Shown here piece by piece: positions 43,312 to 52,981 of a stretch of DNA of 64,000 bases. The notes beneath the pieces are model-generated. The model saw nothing but the letters and a program-made list of their open reading frames with translations, was not told the origin of the DNA and searched no databases. The translations under genes were made by a program, and so were the position numbers. How positions within the stretch are numbered: the stretch's first letter is position 1; the number at the start of each line of letters is the position of its first letter. The stretch comes from Hyphomicrobiaceae bacterium (GTDB lineage Bacteria > Pseudomonadota > Alphaproteobacteria > Rhizobiales > Hyphomicrobiaceae): the NCBI GenBank assembly GCA_016793635.1, contig JAEUMD010000001.1, positions 186,001 through 250,000 of the forward strand, given 5' to 3'.

Positions 43312-44634
43312 TCAGCGCTCGCGCATGGCCCGGCGCATCTGGTCGGAGAGCGGCTTCATCAGATATTCGAGTGCGGTGCGCTCCGACGTCTTGATGAGTG
43401 CTTCGGCCTGCATGCCGGCTTGCAGTTTCAGATCGCCGAGTGCCGCGACGGCTTTGGGATCGAGCGTGAGGCGCGCGCTGTAGTAGAGCGCGCCGGTCTG
43501 CTGGTCCTTGGTGACGTCGGGCGAGACGCGCGTGACGGAGGCGTCGATGTGCGGCGTCGTGCGGCGGTTGAAGGCGTTGAGGCGGATCTCCGAGCTCTGT
43601 CCGACGTAGACGAGGTCGATGTCCTGCGGATTGATACGTACTTCGAGTTCGAGCACTTCTTCTGTCGGGACAATCAACATGATCGGCTCGGCCGCGGTGA
43701 TGACGCCGCCGACGGTGTGCGCAGTCGACTGGTGCACCTGGCCGGAAACTGGCGCACGAATGTCGATCCGCTGCAGCATGTCCGTTGCCGCGGCCTTCTT
43801 CTCCTGCTGCTGGGCAAGCTCGCCCTGGACCTCGCGGAGTTCTCGCGTCGTCTCGGCCCGCAGCTCGTCGTCGAGGCTCGCAAGCTGCATTTCCGTCTCG
43901 ACGATGCGACCCTCGGTCTGCGCGATGGAGGCCTGGATCTGTCCCTGCTGGCCGGTGAGATTGACCGCTTCGCGCTCCATCGCACTTAGGCGAGAGGTGG
44001 TGACGAGGCGGCTTTCGTCGAGCTTGCGTAGACCTGCGAGCTCCTTGTCGGTGATCTCTGCGAGCTTGCGTTTGGCCTCGAGATCGAACGAGAGGCTCTC
44101 CATCTCCTTCTTGAGCTGGAGGATGCGTTCGCCGAGACGCTGCTTGCGCAGAGCGTGCGATGTCTTGCGTGCCTCGTAGAGCGCGGTTTCCGTCGAGAGG
44201 ATCTCGGCGACGACGGGATCGCGGCCGCGCTCGGTGAGCGATTTCGGGAACAGCAGCGGCGCATAGCCGGAACGTTCCGCGTTGAGCCGCGCGCCGCGCC
44301 CCTGCAACTCGTCGATCTTCTTGGTGATGCCGTGCAGGTTGGCGAGGATCACCGTCTCGTCGAGCCTCACGACGACGTCACCAGCTTTGACGAAGGCGCC
44401 GTCGCGGGCGAGAATCTCGCCGACGACGCCACCGGTCGGATGCTGCACCTTGCGCAGGTTCTGTGTGACGACGAGCTGCCCGGTCGATACCACGGCGCCC
44501 GAGATCGGGAGTTGCGTCGCCCAGATACCTGCGAGGATCACGAATGCGGCGAAGATGGCCGCACCTTTGTAGGTGAGGTCGCGCAGGGCGCGGTCGAAGT
44601 CGATCGTGTGGTCGATGGCGTTGGTTGTGCTCAT
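43312..44634 (-). CDS. Type I secretion membrane fusion (HlyD/PrtE) protein
   Basis: This 440-residue adaptor has a short cytoplasmic N-terminus, one membrane span (about 29-50), a lipoyl/biotinyl half-motif, a long coiled-coil region (about 125-275) rich in Glu/Arg/Gln, and a C-terminal beta-barrel domain (GAVISGTGQ-like SGAVVSTGQ, and VRINPQDIDLVYVGQSSEIRL). It links the inner-membrane ABC protein to an outer-membrane TolC, which is not in this window. It follows the ABC gene by 38 bases. Confidence 0.9.
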   Translation of the reverse strand: MSTTNAIDHTIDFDRALRDLTYKGAAIFAAFVILAGIWATQLPISGAVVSTGQLVVTQNLRKVQHPTGGVVGEILARDGAFVKAGDVVVRLDETVILANLHGITKKIDELQGRGARLNAERSGYAPLLFPKSLTERGRDPVVAEILSTETALYEARKTSHALRKQRLGERILQLKKEMESLSFDLEAKRKLAEITDKELAGLRKLDESRLVTTSRLSAMEREAVNLTGQQGQIQASIAQTEGRIVETEMQLASLDDELRAETTRELREVQGELAQQQEKKAAATDMLQRIDIRAPVSGQVHQSTAHTVGGVITAAEPIMLIVPTEEVLELEVRINPQDIDLVYVGQSSEIRLNAFNRRTTPHIDASVTRVSPDVTKDQQTGALYYSARLTLDPKAVAALGDLKLQAGMQAEALIKTSERTALEYLMKPLSDQMRRAMRER

Positions 44635-44672
44635 GGCAATCCTCGAGCGTTATCGGGGCGCAGGACGCGAGC

Positions 44673-46484
44673 TCAGCCGTGGGCGGCGGCGGGCAGGGCC
44701 TTTTGGCCCGAAGGCGGCTGAGCCGCGATCTCCGCGGGGCGCGGTGCCGGCGAACTCGTCGGTTTGACGAGCTTCGGCATGATCTGATCCTTGAGCCCGA
44801 ATTCCTCGAGATGTCCGTCGTTCATGACGGCGACGTGATCGACGGAGGCGACGGTCGCGATGCGATGCGTGATGACGACGACTATGCCGCCGCGCTTGCG
44901 CACCGACGCGATCGCGCCGTTGAGGGCGACGTCGCCGGCGCCATCGAGGTTCGAGTTCGGCTCGTCGAGAATGACCAGGAAGGGATCACGGAACAGCGCG
45001 CGGGCAAGCGCGATGCGCTGGCGCTGGCCGCCCGAGAGTCGTACGCCGCCCTCGCCGATGCGCGTGTCGTAGCCGTTGGCGAGCCGCGCGATCACTTGAT
45101 GCGCGCCCGCATTCACTGCTGCGGCCACGATCTCCTCCGATGTCGCATTCGGATCGAACCGCGAGATGTTCTCTGCAATTGTGCCTTCGAGCAGCTCGAC
45201 ATCCTGCGGAAGATAGCCGACGTGGCGACCGAGCTCGTCCTCGGGGAAGTGCTCTATTGCCGCTCCGTCGAGGCGGACGTTGCCGGCGACCGGTCGCCAC
45301 GCACCAACCAGCGAGCGGGCGAGGGAGGATTTTCCCGCCGCCGAAGGACCGAAGATCGCCAGTGCCGAGCCGGCTGGCAATTGGAAGCTGACGCCCTTGA
45401 CCACCGGCGCATCCATGCCCGGATAACCGATGACGAGCCCTTCGACGGTGAAGTTGCGCGTCGGGGCGGGGAGCGATGTGCGGCCGCGGCCGAGGTCGCC
45501 GACCTGTAGCATCTTGGTCAATCGCGCGTGGCTCTCACGAGCACCGACGAAGTTCTTCCAGCTTCCGATCGCGATCTCGATGGGTGCCAGTGCGCGCGAC
45601 ATCATGATCGAGGCGGCGATGATGGAGCCTGCCGTGATCTCCTGGTGGATCGCGAGATAGCCGCCAAGACCGAGAATGGCGCTCTGGAGAACGAAACGCA
45701 GTGACTTTGCCCATGCACCGGTGGAGGCCATGCTGCCGCTAACGGAGACGTGACCTGCGAGTGCCTTCGCGTTCGCCTTCTCCCAACGCTGACGGAGTGC
45801 GCTGCGGAAGCCCATGGCAACGATCGCCTCGGCATTCCGGCGGCAGCCTTCGAGTAGGCTCAGCCGATCCTGCGAGACCTCGAGCGACTGCTTGGAGTGG
45901 CGTTGCGAGGCGCGCTCGGCAAAGACAGTGAGTGCGATGATCGCCAGTCCGCCGGCGAGCGCCAGGTTGCCGAGCCAGGGATGGAGGATGTAGCAGCCAG
46001 CGAGGAATACCGGCATGAACGGCATGTCGAGCATGGCCGTTGGCCCGAGGCTCGACAGGAAGGCGCGCACGCGCTCGACATCGCGTACTGGCTGGGAAGC
46101 CTTGGCGCTCGAGAAGCCGTTGAGGGCGAGCCCGCTCACGGCATCGAAGATAGCGGGACCGAGCATGCGCTCGTAAGACGCGCCGATGTTGACCAACATG
46201 CGCATGCGCACGGAGTCGAGCAGACCCTGCACGCCGTAAGCGAGGAGTGCGAGCGCGGAGAGCACGAGCAGGGTCGATACGCTGCGGCTCGCCAGCACGC
46301 GGTCGTAGACCTGCAGCATGTAGAGCGCGCCGGTCAGCATCAAGATGTTGATGAGTGCCGAGAAGAGGCCGATGCCGACGAACCAGCGCTGGATCGATTT
46401 GACGACTTCCGCGGGGGTCGGATGACTTGGAGTGTCCGAGGATGCGACGGTCACTGGGGGCTCCATGAGCACATTGGCACACAT
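44673..46484 (-). CDS. Type I secretion ABC transporter (PrtD-like)
   Basis: This 603-residue protein has an N-terminal six-helix membrane domain and a C-terminal nucleotide-binding domain: Walker A GPSAAGKSS, signature RLSGGQRQR and Walker B LVILDEPNSNLD. It has no N-terminal peptidase domain, as expected for the PrtD group that exports proteins with a C-terminal signal. It is separated from the upstream substrate gene by a strong terminator. Start is uncertain (MEPPVTVASS at 46466 is also possible). Confidence 0.92.
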   Translation of the reverse strand: MCANVLMEPPVTVASSDTPSHPTPAEVVKSIQRWFVGIGLFSALINILMLTGALYMLQVYDRVLASRSVSTLLVLSALALLAYGVQGLLDSVRMRMLVNIGASYERMLGPAIFDAVSGLALNGFSSAKASQPVRDVERVRAFLSSLGPTAMLDMPFMPVFLAGCYILHPWLGNLALAGGLAIIALTVFAERASQRHSKQSLEVSQDRLSLLEGCRRNAEAIVAMGFRSALRQRWEKANAKALAGHVSVSGSMASTGAWAKSLRFVLQSAILGLGGYLAIHQEITAGSIIAASIMMSRALAPIEIAIGSWKNFVGARESHARLTKMLQVGDLGRGRTSLPAPTRNFTVEGLVIGYPGMDAPVVKGVSFQLPAGSALAIFGPSAAGKSSLARSLVGAWRPVAGNVRLDGAAIEHFPEDELGRHVGYLPQDVELLEGTIAENISRFDPNATSEEIVAAAVNAGAHQVIARLANGYDTRIGEGGVRLSGGQRQRIALARALFRDPFLVILDEPNSNLDGAGDVALNGAIASVRKRGGIVVVITHRIATVASVDHVAVMNDGHLEEFGLKDQIMPKLVKPTSSPAPRPAEIAAQPPSGQKALPAAAHG

Positions 46485-46550
46485 TCAAGGGTGCATTCGC
46501 GGACGTCCTCCGCTCCCCCGTGAACACTCAAGTGCCGTGCCAACCCCCGA

Positions 46551-46588
46551 TAAAAAGAAAACACCGGCGCGGGAAGCCCGCGCCGGTG
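46551..46588 (-). terminator. Intrinsic terminator between substrate and ABC genes
   Basis: On the minus strand, CACCGGCGCGGG pairs with CCCGCGCCGGTG (12 bp, perfect) around a 3-base loop and runs into TTTTCTTTTTATC. It ends the substrate transcript, or lowers expression of the transporter relative to the substrate. Confidence 0.9.
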
Positions 46589-46602
46589 CCAATCGTTGAG
46601 GA

Positions 46603-48222
46603 TCAGGCGACCATGTCTTCGCCGAAGTACTTGTTCCAAAGGATCTCGGCCTTGCTGCCGCCGTAGGGATCGTTGTGGCCGTCGTTCGGGCACGGGCAGG
46701 CAACCTTGACGGTCTCGAAATCGCCTTTCACGAGCGTCACGCCGCCCTTGGCTTCGCCGGTGACCTTAACGAAGTTGTCGATGTCGAGATCGCCCGTGCA
46801 CTTCTTCGTGTAGCAGGTGAAGAAGCCGACCTTGGTCTTCTCGGTGACGATCTTCTGTGCCGCCTTGAGATCGGCCGAGGTCACCTTGTAGGAGTACTTG
46901 TAGGTCCAGGTCTCGCCGACATCGAGCACGCCGTCCTTGTCGTCGTCGCCGTAGAGCTTCATCGACTTGGTGTCGATCTGCGAGTTCTCGAGGTAGTCCT
47001 CAACCTTGACGTTGTAGATGTCGACGTCGCCGGTGTTCTTAAGGACGATTTCGTAGTTGATGCAGTCGCCGGCACTGTCGACGACCCACTGGCCGCACGA
47101 CTCGTCGTAGTAGCCGCCCTTGACGGAGCAGACCTTCTTGTCGACTTCCATGCTCGGGTTCGGCACTTTGTAATTGCCGAAGTCGTTGCCCTCGCTGTCG
47201 CAATCGCCCGACTTGAGCACGGCGGCTTCGGAGGCATCGGTCTGCTTCCAGCCGTCCTGCAGGACCTCCTTGGTCGTGTAGGTGCCGGGCTTCAGGCCGG
47301 TGAACTCGTAATAGCCATTCGAGTCCGTGACGGCGGTGATCGCCTTGCCGTCCTTGTCGAGCACAGGCTTGCCATCAGCGTCGCAGAGCTGGATGGTCCA
47401 GCCGCCGAGACCCTTCTCGCCCTCGCCCCACTTGCCGTCCTGGTTGCAGTCTTCGTACTTGTAGCCGGAAAGTTTGGCGTACTCCGTGTTGACGAAGTCG
47501 ACCTGCACGGTGCCGTCGGCCTCGACCTTCACCGTCTTCTCGGTGACGTTCACGTTGTACCAGTTGTCCTGCATGACCTCTTTGACGGTGTATTCGCCCG
47601 GCTCGAGGTTGGCGAACTCGTAATAGCCGGTGTCGTCAGTTGTCGTCGTCTCCGCGATTTTGACACCGTCTTTCCAGAGTTCGACGGTCCAGCCACCGGC
47701 TGCCTTCATGCCCGAGAGATCGCCGGGATTGTTCAATTGGCCGTCGCAATCCTCGTACTTGATGCCGACGATCTTGCCGGGCTTCACTTCCTCGTGCGGT
47801 TTGCAGAAGGTGGTGCTGATCTTCAGGCTGCCTTCGCGGTCTTCGCCGACGCTCTGGAGGCGGAAACCGATCTGGGCGTCCTCGAGGTCGTCGAACGTGA
47901 TGCCATTGACCACGACGGTGGTGCTCGTGGTGTCGGCGTCGTTGCCGCCGGGCGTGCCGATCTGCTTGGCATAGTCGAAGCCGTCGAACTGCTCGCCGGT
48001 GCAGCTATCGGAGCCGTTCATGTTGGTGGCGTTTTCGTCGGCCTTCGTCAGCGGGCCGCCGTCATTGTCATAGTCGATGAAGAAGCCGTTCAGATCGCCG
48101 ACGCCCGCGACCTTGTCGATTTTGAATTCGACACCGGTCGGGGTTTCGGTTGCGATGACTTTCACTTTCACGCCATCGCATTCGACATAGAATTCGCAGG
48201 TTTCTGCTACTGGAGCCGTCAT
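46603..48222 (-). CDS. Acidic SdrD-B-like protein, probable type I secretion substrate
   Basis: This 539-residue acidic protein lacks a signal peptide. The N-terminal 155 residues resemble a calcium-type domain with IGTPGGNDADTTSTTV and SVGEDREGSLK. Two SdrD-B/Cna-B-like repeats follow (about 155-240 and 245-330: GGWTVELWKDGVKIAETT, GGWTIQLCDADGKPVL, TDSNGYYEFTGLKPGTYT), then a DUF11-like region (NYEIVLKNTGDVDIYN) with many Asp. RTX nonapeptides are not seen. A secretion signal is presumably in the last 60 residues. A strong RBS (AGGAGG) precedes it. Possibly a surface adhesin; function unknown. Confidence 0.75.
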   Translation of the reverse strand: MTAPVAETCEFYVECDGVKVKVIATETPTGVEFKIDKVAGVGDLNGFFIDYDNDGGPLTKADENATNMNGSDSCTGEQFDGFDYAKQIGTPGGNDADTTSTTVVVNGITFDDLEDAQIGFRLQSVGEDREGSLKISTTFCKPHEEVKPGKIVGIKYEDCDGQLNNPGDLSGMKAAGGWTVELWKDGVKIAETTTTDDTGYYEFANLEPGEYTVKEVMQDNWYNVNVTEKTVKVEADGTVQVDFVNTEYAKLSGYKYEDCNQDGKWGEGEKGLGGWTIQLCDADGKPVLDKDGKAITAVTDSNGYYEFTGLKPGTYTTKEVLQDGWKQTDASEAAVLKSGDCDSEGNDFGNYKVPNPSMEVDKKVCSVKGGYYDESCGQWVVDSAGDCINYEIVLKNTGDVDIYNVKVEDYLENSQIDTKSMKLYGDDDKDGVLDVGETWTYKYSYKVTSADLKAAQKIVTEKTKVGFFTCYTKKCTGDLDIDNFVKVTGEAKGGVTLVKGDFETVKVACPCPNDGHNDPYGGSKAEILWNKYFGEDMVA

Positions 48223-48933
48223 TACTCGTCCTCCTACTCGCGATCTTCAACGATCGCTCACGCTCGATAGGTCTTTTCCGTTATGTTCGAATACGTCCAA
48301 TTTCCGTGCGGATTTGCCGTCGAGAGCGCGAATTCGCGGTGCCAATCGGCCTCGTTCTCTTTCGTCTTCGACAAGCAATGCGGTTTCGCCTGCCTTCGGT
48401 TACCTCCCTGACATGTGAATGGCGCGGCGTAATCCATTCCGCACCACCGGTTGGCCACCAATTGCGGGCGTTGTCGCCCCGTATTTCATTCGACGCCCGG
48501 CCCCGGATTCATGGGCCGGGATATCGATGGGGCGCGGCATTTCGACCGGATTGCCCCAATTCGAGCGGTTCGCAAGGCCAGTGCCACGCAAGATCCGCCG
48601 TAATCGCGAATGGTTGGCCTTCATTGGCGTGATCGGCCGGATGTGACTTGCTCCAGTAAGAAAACTAGGGGCCGTCAAAGAGCTGGAAAGTAGCTTTCCG
48701 GAACCAGTAATTTCGGCTGAATCAGGCGGTTGCCGTTAGGTCTTGAGGGGGCCGGTTGGTCGAAATCCCGATCCACGAAAAGTGTTATCACGAATTAAAA
48801 GGTCTAAACGAGGTGTTAGGCTGCAGGGTTAACTACCCCCGTTTTTAACTTTAATATCGACTTTCCGTCGTTTCAAAACGAAACGGCGCCCCGAAGGGCG
48901 CCGCCGTTATTTGTTCAAATCTGGCCGTTAGGC
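48223..48933. other. Long intergenic region upstream of the secretion substrate
   Basis: About 710 bases between the substrate gene and the second porin, both on the minus strand. It contains the promoter of the substrate gene and, at its end, the porin terminator. The stretch around 48780-48870 is AT-rich. No convincing gene is present. Confidence 0.45.
48884..48903 (-). terminator. Terminator after the second porin
   Basis: CGGCGCCC pairs perfectly with GGGCGCCG around a 4-base loop. On the minus strand it is followed by a T-rich tract (TTTCGTTTTG). It lies about 30 bases past the porin stop. Confidence 0.8.
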
Positions 48934-49686
48934 TTACTTCAGAGGAATGTGCTCTTCCTCACGCTGCAGCTTGAAGCTCACGCCGAGACGGGCGACGACG
49001 AAGTCGTCCTCCCACTTCACGCGCGCCGTGCAGTACGAGCAGTACGAGCCGAACGAGTAGTTGTGTGTCTCCTCGCCGAGATCGACGTAGAGAACTTCAG
49101 CCTTCAGGCCCCAGCGACCACGATCGAGCTGAATGCCGCCACCGATCGTCCAACCCCACTTGCGGTCATCGTCGGACTGGCTGAAGCCCGCTGCGGCCCA
49201 ATTGAGCTCGTGCTCGACCTTGGCATAGGCGAGACCACCAGTGACATAGACGAGAACATTCTCGTGAGCGAGGCCGAGGCGGACGCGCGAGGTGCCATAG
49301 TAGTCATAGGACGACTCGAGAACCTGACCGGCGATGCCGAACGTCGAGTCGGCGTTGGTCCAGTTGATGTCGCTCTCGAAGCCGAAGTAGAGGCGGTCGC
49401 ACTGCCAGCCATAGCCGTAGTAGCCGCCCACCGACCAGCCATCGCCATCGGTGCTGTAGCCAGCGTAAGGCGGGTACTGGTCTTCGAGGTCAAGATCGGT
49501 GCGCACCCAGCCCGTCTGCAGGCCGACATAGGCACCGGCGAAGGGACCACCGCTGCAACGGCGCTCGGGCTCGGCGACGGGCGCATCCTTCACGCTGCCC
49601 TTGTAGCCACCGTCAGCGAAGGCGGGTGCGGCGACAGAAAATGCTGCGGCCACGGCGGCCATCATCGATAGAGAAATACGGTTCAT
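48934..49686 (-). CDS. Outer-membrane beta-barrel protein (Omp25/31-like)
   Basis: This 250-residue protein has a signal peptide (cut near AFADGG, about residue 24) and a beta-barrel of the same general group as the porin at 22685. It has GPFAGAYVGLQTGWV, GYYGYGWQCDRLYFGFESDINW, and VRLGLAHENVLVYVTGGLAYAKV. The C-terminal residues are HIPLK, with no terminal Phe, which is unusual for such barrels. It has its own terminator. Confidence 0.88.
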   Translation of the reverse strand: MNRISLSMMAAVAAAFSVAAPAFADGGYKGSVKDAPVAEPERRCSGGPFAGAYVGLQTGWVRTDLDLEDQYPPYAGYSTDGDGWSVGGYYGYGWQCDRLYFGFESDINWTNADSTFGIAGQVLESSYDYYGTSRVRLGLAHENVLVYVTGGLAYAKVEHELNWAAAGFSQSDDDRKWGWTIGGGIQLDRGRWGLKAEVLYVDLGEETHNYSFGSYCSYCTARVKWEDDFVVARLGVSFKLQREEEHIPLK

Positions 49687-50013
49687 GCGTGTGTCCTCAA
49701 CTTTGTGAAGCGCAGAGCTTCGGCACGAGCCTCCGAAGGTTTACGCTGCACAAAGGAGGACGCTCGCTGTCCTGAAAGTGTCTATTTCCCCTTCAGCGAT
49801 GATCTGATTCGGCCGCCCCAGTCCATCGGCTGGTGGCCGTGTGACACGGGTTTGTCGGCGAGTGATGATCCTGCGCTACGGTTCGTGAAGCGCGAGCCCA
49901 CACGATGGTTCGCAAGCGCGTGGCAGAGTTGGAGGCGCAACAACGTCTCCGCACCACGCGGGGTGTGGATAACCGAAGTCATCAACAGGAAACGAAGTGC
50001 GAGCGCTATGTCC
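49687..50013. other. Intergenic region between porin and Mrp operon
   Basis: These 327 bases lie between the porin start and the end of the mrpG gene (both minus). They should contain the porin promoter. No gene or strong hairpin is seen. Confidence 0.4.
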
Positions 50014-50355
50014 TCACGCGGGAGGGGCGTCGCTCTTGCGCGCGCCGGCTTTGAGTGCGCCGGTCTTGAGTGCGCCGGTCTTGAGCGCGGCCTTGCTGAG
50101 CAGATGAGCGCTCACGGGGGCGGTGATGAACAGGAACAGCGAGATGGCGAGCTCCTTGAGGCTCACGCCGCCGCTCGCCACACTCGAATGGATGAGCGAT
50201 GCCATGACGATGGCGCCGACGCCGAGGGTGGTGGCCTTGGTCGGACCGTGCAGGCGCGTGAAGAAGTCGGGCAGCCGTGCGAGCCCGATGGACCCGACGA
50301 GTGCGAATGCGGCACCGAGCAGGACCAGGAACGAGATGATGATTTCGCCGAGCAT
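50014..50355 (-). CDS. mrpG: Mrp/Pha antiporter subunit G
   Basis: This 113-residue small membrane protein is the last gene of the six-gene operon. It fits the MnhG/MrpG family (GSIGLARLPDFFTRLHGPTKATTLG) and has three hydrophobic helices. The tail KTGALKTGALKAGARK is a short basic repeat unusual for the family. The Mrp complex exchanges Na+ (or K+) for H+ across the inner membrane, helping pH and salt tolerance. Confidence 0.9.
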   Translation of the reverse strand: MLGEIIISFLVLLGAAFALVGSIGLARLPDFFTRLHGPTKATTLGVGAIVMASLIHSSVASGGVSLKELAISLFLFITAPVSAHLLSKAALKTGALKTGALKAGARKSDAPPA

Positions 50356-50364
50356 AGCGCGCCC

Positions 50365-50631
50365 TCACTCGATGATGTCGCCGCCGAGCAGGAATTTGCA
50401 CAGCGCCACGGTGCCGACGAAGCCCATCATGGCGATGAGGAGTGCGGCCTCGAAGTTGTAGGAGGTCGCGCCGAGCCCGATCAGCATGACGAGTGCGATG
50501 GTGTTGATGGAGAGCGTATCGAGCGCGAGAATGCGGTCGGGCGCGCTCGGCCCTTTGGCGAGACGCCAGAGATTGAGTGCCATCGCCATCGCGATCATCA
50601 CGAGGGCGGCGGAAATGGCGATGCTCAGCAT
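50365..50631 (-). CDS. mrpF: Mrp/Pha antiporter subunit F
   Basis: This 88-residue protein has three helices and fits MrpF (KGPSAPDRILALDTLSINTIALVML). The start at 50631 overlaps the mrpE stop by seven bases; the longer open frame upstream lies in mrpE and is rejected. Confidence 0.88.
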   Translation of the reverse strand: MLSIAISAALVMIAMAMALNLWRLAKGPSAPDRILALDTLSINTIALVMLIGLGATSYNFEAALLIAMMGFVGTVALCKFLLGGDIIE

Positions 50632-51122
50632 CCGAAGATCTCCTTCAGCGGCGCTTCGTAGCGGCTCTTGATGGTCGCGATCATTTCGTCCGCATCCCCG
50701 GCATCGAGGGCGTGGATGTTTAGCACCCGTTTCTCGCGATCGATGTCGATCGAGACCGTTCCCGGCGTTAGCGAGACGATGGCGCCGAGAACCGTGGCGA
50801 CGAACGGGTCGTCGATGTCGAGGGGCACGTCGACGAATGCGGGCGCGAGGCGGTCCATCGGCCCGAGCACGAGGCGGGCCACGTGCACGTTGGCGACAAC
50901 GATATCGGCGATGACGCGGGCCGTCAGCGCCAGCGCCGCGGCGGGGCGGGCAGGCCGTGGCCGTCCGGGCCAGAATACGTTCGTGATCCAGGGAATGGCG
51001 ACGCCGATGAGTGCGCCGAGCAGCAGGTTGCCGAGCGACGGGGACGGCGCTAGCACCATCCACAGCACGGTGATGGCAGCGGTGACATAGGGTTGCGGCA
51101 GGAACCGCGCGACGTTCGTCAT
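50625..51122 (-). CDS. mrpE: Mrp/Pha antiporter subunit E
   Basis: This 165-residue protein matches MnhE/MrpE, with two helices and a soluble domain (IVSLTPGTVSIDIDREKRVLNIHALD). It overlaps mrpD by four bases at its start and mrpF by seven at its end. No catalytic residues are expected; it is required for complex assembly. Confidence 0.88.
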   Translation of the reverse strand: MTNVARFLPQPYVTAAITVLWMVLAPSPSLGNLLLGALIGVAIPWITNVFWPGRPRPARPAAALALTARVIADIVVANVHVARLVLGPMDRLAPAFVDVPLDIDDPFVATVLGAIVSLTPGTVSIDIDREKRVLNIHALDAGDADEMIATIKSRYEAPLKEIFGC

Positions 51123-52654
51123 GGCCGGCGCTCCCGTTCGATGCGGGTTGCGGGCCCGATCACCGCTTCGACATAGCGCGCAGGCGCGGTGAGTTGCTCT
51201 GCCGCCGCGCGCGCATAGGAGGCGATGGGTGACGCCACGACCGCCAGAAGCGGTGCGCCTGCCAGCATGAGCACCAGCGCCGTGCGGATGCCCATGGGAA
51301 TCGAAGGCGATGGCGCAGGCCCGGCAGCGTCACTCTTTTCCGGTTCCCAGAAGATCACGCTGGCGGCCCGCGCTAGGACGAGTGCAACGACGAGGCCCGA
51401 GATCAGGAGCGCGGCCCACGCGGCGACGGCGGTCGGCGTGTGTGCCAGAGACTGCATAACCATCAGCTTTGCGAGAAAGCCGGAGAGGGGTGGCGCTCCA
51501 CTCACGGCGACGGCGAGCACGAGATAGACCGCGCCGAGGCCCATGAAAGTTGCGATCCGCGGCCCCGTCTCGAGCCGGTCGGCGAGCGCGCCGCGCTGGC
51601 GGGCGATGAGGTCTCCCATGAGGAAGAGAGCGGCGGTCACGAGCGTCGAGTGCGTCATGTAATAGAGAGCCGCCGCAAGCGCGGGCGGGCTGCCATCAGC
51701 GACGGCGAGCAGCAGCGTGCCGCTCGAGATCATGACGAGGTTGGCGACGACGATCGCGAAGCGCCGGGCGGCGAGGGCGCCGAGCGATCCGAGCGCGATT
51801 GTTCCGACGGCGAGCCAGGGGAGCCAGGGTTGCAGCAGGCCGGCGGTGAAGGGCGCCGTCGCGAGGCCGATCGTCGACAGTCGCAGCAGCGCGTAGATGC
51901 CGACCTTCGTCATGATGACGAAGAGAACCGAAACCGGAAGCGTCGCCGAGGTGTAGACGCCCGGCAGCCAGAAGCCGAGCGGAAGCAGAGCGGCCTTCAG
52001 CACGAACACGGCGACCATCAGCGCGAGCGCCGTTCGCACCAACGGTTGATCGGCCGCTGAAAGCTTCGTCAGAACCAGCGACAGATCCGCCATGTTGAGC
52101 GTGCCAAGCGTGCCGTAGACGAGACCGAGCGAAACCAGGAACAACGCCGAGCCGGCGAGGTTCAAGATCACATAACCGAGGCCCGCGCGCGTCCGCGCGA
52201 GGCCACCGCCGTGAACCAAAAGGGCGTAGGACGCGAGCAGCAGGATTTCGAAGAACACGAACAGGTTGAAAAGGTCACCCGTCAGGAATGCGCCGTTGAG
52301 GCCGGCGAGCTCCAGTTGCAAGAAGGCGTGGAAGTGGCGTCCCTGCCGGTCCGTCCCCGACATCGCCGATGACAGCACGGCGAGTCCGAGGATCGCCGTG
52401 ACGGCGACCATCAGCGCGGAAAGGCGGTCGAGCATCAGCACGATGCCGAACGGCGCCGGCCAGTTTCCGAGCCGGTAGACATGAATGGTGCCGTCGTTCG
52501 CTGTTATCAACAGCATCGCCGCGACGATCAGAAGCGCGACGATGGAGGTGAGCGAGATCGCGCGCTTGGTCGCCGTGGACCGCCTGTGTGTGAGCAGCAG
52601 CACGGCGGCCGCGATGAAGGGCACCAGGATGGGCAGGATCGGCAGGTGGCTCAT
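51119..52654 (-). CDS. mrpD: Mrp/Pha antiporter subunit D
   Basis: This 511-residue protein has 14 or so hydrophobic helices and resembles the antiporter-like NuoL/M/N subunits of complex I. It has DLFNLFVFFEILLLASYALL with the conserved Glu and SGAPPLSGFLAKL. It overlaps mrpC and mrpE by four bases each. With MrpA it forms the ion-translocating part of the complex. Confidence 0.93.
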   Translation of the reverse strand: MSHLPILPILVPFIAAAVLLLTHRRSTATKRAISLTSIVALLIVAAMLLITANDGTIHVYRLGNWPAPFGIVLMLDRLSALMVAVTAILGLAVLSSAMSGTDRQGRHFHAFLQLELAGLNGAFLTGDLFNLFVFFEILLLASYALLVHGGGLARTRAGLGYVILNLAGSALFLVSLGLVYGTLGTLNMADLSLVLTKLSAADQPLVRTALALMVAVFVLKAALLPLGFWLPGVYTSATLPVSVLFVIMTKVGIYALLRLSTIGLATAPFTAGLLQPWLPWLAVGTIALGSLGALAARRFAIVVANLVMISSGTLLLAVADGSPPALAAALYYMTHSTLVTAALFLMGDLIARQRGALADRLETGPRIATFMGLGAVYLVLAVAVSGAPPLSGFLAKLMVMQSLAHTPTAVAAWAALLISGLVVALVLARAASVIFWEPEKSDAAGPAPSPSIPMGIRTALVLMLAGAPLLAVVASPIASYARAAAEQLTAPARYVEAVIGPATRIERERRP

Positions 52655-52980
52655 CGCGCGTCACCCGCGTCCACATGATCTGTGTCGCATTCGCCCTTGG
52701 CCTTGAGAGCGAGTGCGACGAGATACGCGGTCATGCCGAAGCCGATGACGATGGCGGTGAGCACCAGCGCCTGCGGCAAGGGATCGGCCGGCGTGTCGGC
52801 TCCCGGAACCGCGAGCGGCGGCGATTTTGCGCCGAGCCTGCCGCCGAGGAAGATCAGCACGTTCACGGCATAGGACAGCAACGTCAGGCCGAGGACGACC
52901 GAGAAGGTCGTGGGACGCAGCAGCAGATAGAGTCCGGAGGCCGTGAGGACGCCGAGCGCGAGTGCGATGACGAGTTCCAT
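52651..52980 (-). CDS. mrpC: Mrp/Pha antiporter subunit C
   Basis: This 109-residue protein is a NuoK-like three-helix subunit (LVIALALGVLTASGLYLLL, LTLLSYAVNVLIFLGG, PLPQALVLTAIVIGFG). It overlaps mrpD by four bases and starts one base before the mrpAB stop. Confidence 0.92.
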   Translation of the reverse strand: MELVIALALGVLTASGLYLLLRPTTFSVVLGLTLLSYAVNVLIFLGGRLGAKSPPLAVPGADTPADPLPQALVLTAIVIGFGMTAYLVALALKAKGECDTDHVDAGDAR

Positions 52981-52981
52981 G

